Shown: positions 62,633-64,000 of the stretch, piece after piece
Layout: every line of letters starts with the position of its first letter
How positions within the stretch are numbered: the first letter of the stretch is position 1
Assembly (NCBI RefSeq): GCF_051014685.1
Contig: NC_135053.1
Span: 1,426,001-1,490,000 of the forward strand
From: Ptiloglossa arizonensis
Taxonomy: Eukaryota > Arthropoda > Insecta > Hymenoptera > Colletidae
DNA length: 64,000 nucleotides
Direction: 5' to 3'
Made by a program: the position numbers and the translations under genes
Notes under the pieces: generated by a model
Databases searched by the model: none
What the model was told of the DNA's origin: nothing
The model's input: the letters and a program-made list of their open reading frames with translations, nothing else

Positions 62633-63839
62633 CAGAAACAGGTCTCAGATGATGTGTCACATATTTCGAAAAAATCGATTCTTAATGGTATTTCTTCCCT
62701 TTGAAACCCTCAATACGGTCAAGGTATTTAAATACCTTCAAGTTAAAGGGAAAAAGATAGTTTAAAAGTGAATAGTAGTTGGTTATTTAGCTTATGAATT
62801 TATGAATGGGTTAACTTTTTAGAGATATTAACATTTACGAATACGTTCATTTTTTAAATAACTTTAAATATTGTAATATGGAAGTAAACTCTATTATGGT
62901 AAATAAATATTCGTAGCTATATTTCCCAATAATGTAATATAGCAAGATTGTCACAAAATTGATAAATGTCATGGGCCAATATCAGTTTGAGCGTTCATTT
63001 GTTTCAAATAAATTAATTCGACTCTAAAGATTTCAGAGTTGAATAATTTTGTTAACTCGGTCCTCCTTATTTTCCTAGCTTTTATAATAAATGGCTTAAC
63101 GTAGTATCTATTCTCTAAGAAAGTGGAAAACGTTTACTATTTACAATTAATCATATATCCGTTGTCTTCTTTAACTTTATTTAACTAAATACTTAAAAGA
63201 TAATAATAAAACACAAGGATCGAAACAAGTAGAAGATTGACTTTTAGAAATGAAAAATTGCGTAATGGTAATGCATGAAATATAATTAAAAATATTCAAA
63301 TAATTATCTAAAATACCATTTACAGTTTGTACACTAAATATATGTTGCATTATTTATGCCAATGCATTAAATGAAATAGTTCATCGATAACTATTAAAAC
63401 GAGACATATCTGTGTACATGTAATCGCTGCATAAAACATAATCACCAATAACCGATCAATAAATATAATACAAACCTTTGTGAAAGAATTACAAATAATT
63501 TTTTTTTTGAATTTTTTCCAAACTCTACAGTTTGCATATTTGACGGACACGCGTGCCTGTTGCGCTATAACGCTTCTGTATTCGTGGTTTCAACCAAGCA
63601 ACGTGCATACATTCACACGTGTACATGCACGAGCACATACATACCTATGCGCGTTCTCAGTCAAATTGCTTGTCACAGGAGTGCAAACAGCAGAAAAAGA
63701 ACAGTATTTCAGGATGTCAGAATTTCATGACCACAAGACAGTATTTAGCGGGGTCTGTTCCCAAGATATCCGTGTATCTCGTAAACAGGGAAAAGCACTT
63801 TTTAAATCCAACAAAAAAGTCGCAGAATGTTGCCTGCGG
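62633..63839. other. AT-rich intergenic DNA
   Basis: AATAAA signals near 62902 and 63007 could end the small gene. Overlapping 74-128 codon frames at 63480-63866 run into the promoter of the next gene and are not supported. Confidence 0.4.
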
Positions 63840-63968
63840 TTAGCGATGGCCATTCGCGCGCCCTGATTGGTCGAGAGTCGCACGTGCGCACAACCCCTCT
63901 CTCGTGGGACGATGCGAGGGTGCTCGTCGCGCCGTGCTCAGTCGGTTTAAGGCTCTTCTGGAGGGAAG
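63840..63968 (+). promoter_or_regulatory. Promoter of the gene starting at the right edge
   Basis: The region turns abruptly GC- and CpG-rich. It holds an inverted CCAAT element (ATTGG, 63866-63870), a CACGTG E-box (63881-63886) and an initiator-like TCAGTC (63938-63943), about 30 bases before an ATG. Confidence 0.5.
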
Positions 63969-64000
63969 ATGTTGTCCGAGCTATTGCCGGCGACGAAACG
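63969..64000 (+). CDS. 5' end of a gene cut by the window edge
   Basis: An ATG at 63969 opens a frame of ten codons reading MLSELLPATK up to the end of the window. The position just after an initiator-like site in a GC-rich promoter supports a real start. The product cannot be recognised from ten residues. Confidence 0.4.
   Translation, partial: MLSELLPATK

Noticed and set aside
62609..62640. CCTTGGGGATAACAG resembles the conserved large-subunit rRNA motif GGGATAACAG
   Set aside because: No flanking rRNA similarity. The stretch is explained as the end of a spliced reading frame.

Overview
This is a nuclear window from an insect, most likely a hymenopteran and probably a bee. That assignment is inference from the sequence: intergenic DNA is AT-rich yet full of CpG, coding exons are GC-rich with short proteins parts separated by long introns, the repeats are mariner, piggyBac-like and hAT types, and the two clear genes match insect families. 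Nothing bacterial or viral was recognised.

Layout. Positions 1-18470 are intergenic, with dispersed and tandem repeats, several mariner-type miniature elements, one clean piggyBac-like non-autonomous element (14178-15052) and a few GC-rich islands. Positions 18471-54507 (+ strand) are one large gene in seven coding exons that I assembled by splice phase. It encodes a 1434-residue double heme peroxidase (DBLOX family): an N-terminal hydrophobic anchor, a first peroxidase domain that has lost its catalytic residues, a linker with a furin-like cleavage site, an intact second peroxidase domain and a cysteine-rich VWC-like tail. Its introns (up to 10.5 kb) hold most of the repeats: a 30-bp minisatellite, a five-copy 272-bp array, a foldback repeat, a 7-bp array, an hAT relic and more mariner elements.

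Tail-to-tail with it lies STRAP/unrip (58306-55667, - strand), a five-exon, 330-residue WD40 protein of the SMN complex and TGF-beta signalling. Further right are an uncharacterised ORF (59332-59781), a complete tRNA-Phe(GAA) gene (60030-60102), a candidate two-exon gene for a 56-residue helical protein (61181-62632), and, at the right edge, a promoter with the start of another gene at 63969.

The two main genes do not look functionally linked. CpG is dense on the peroxidase side and sparse from STRAP onward. In Hymenoptera that pattern usually separates unmethylated, regulated genes from germline-methylated housekeeping genes.
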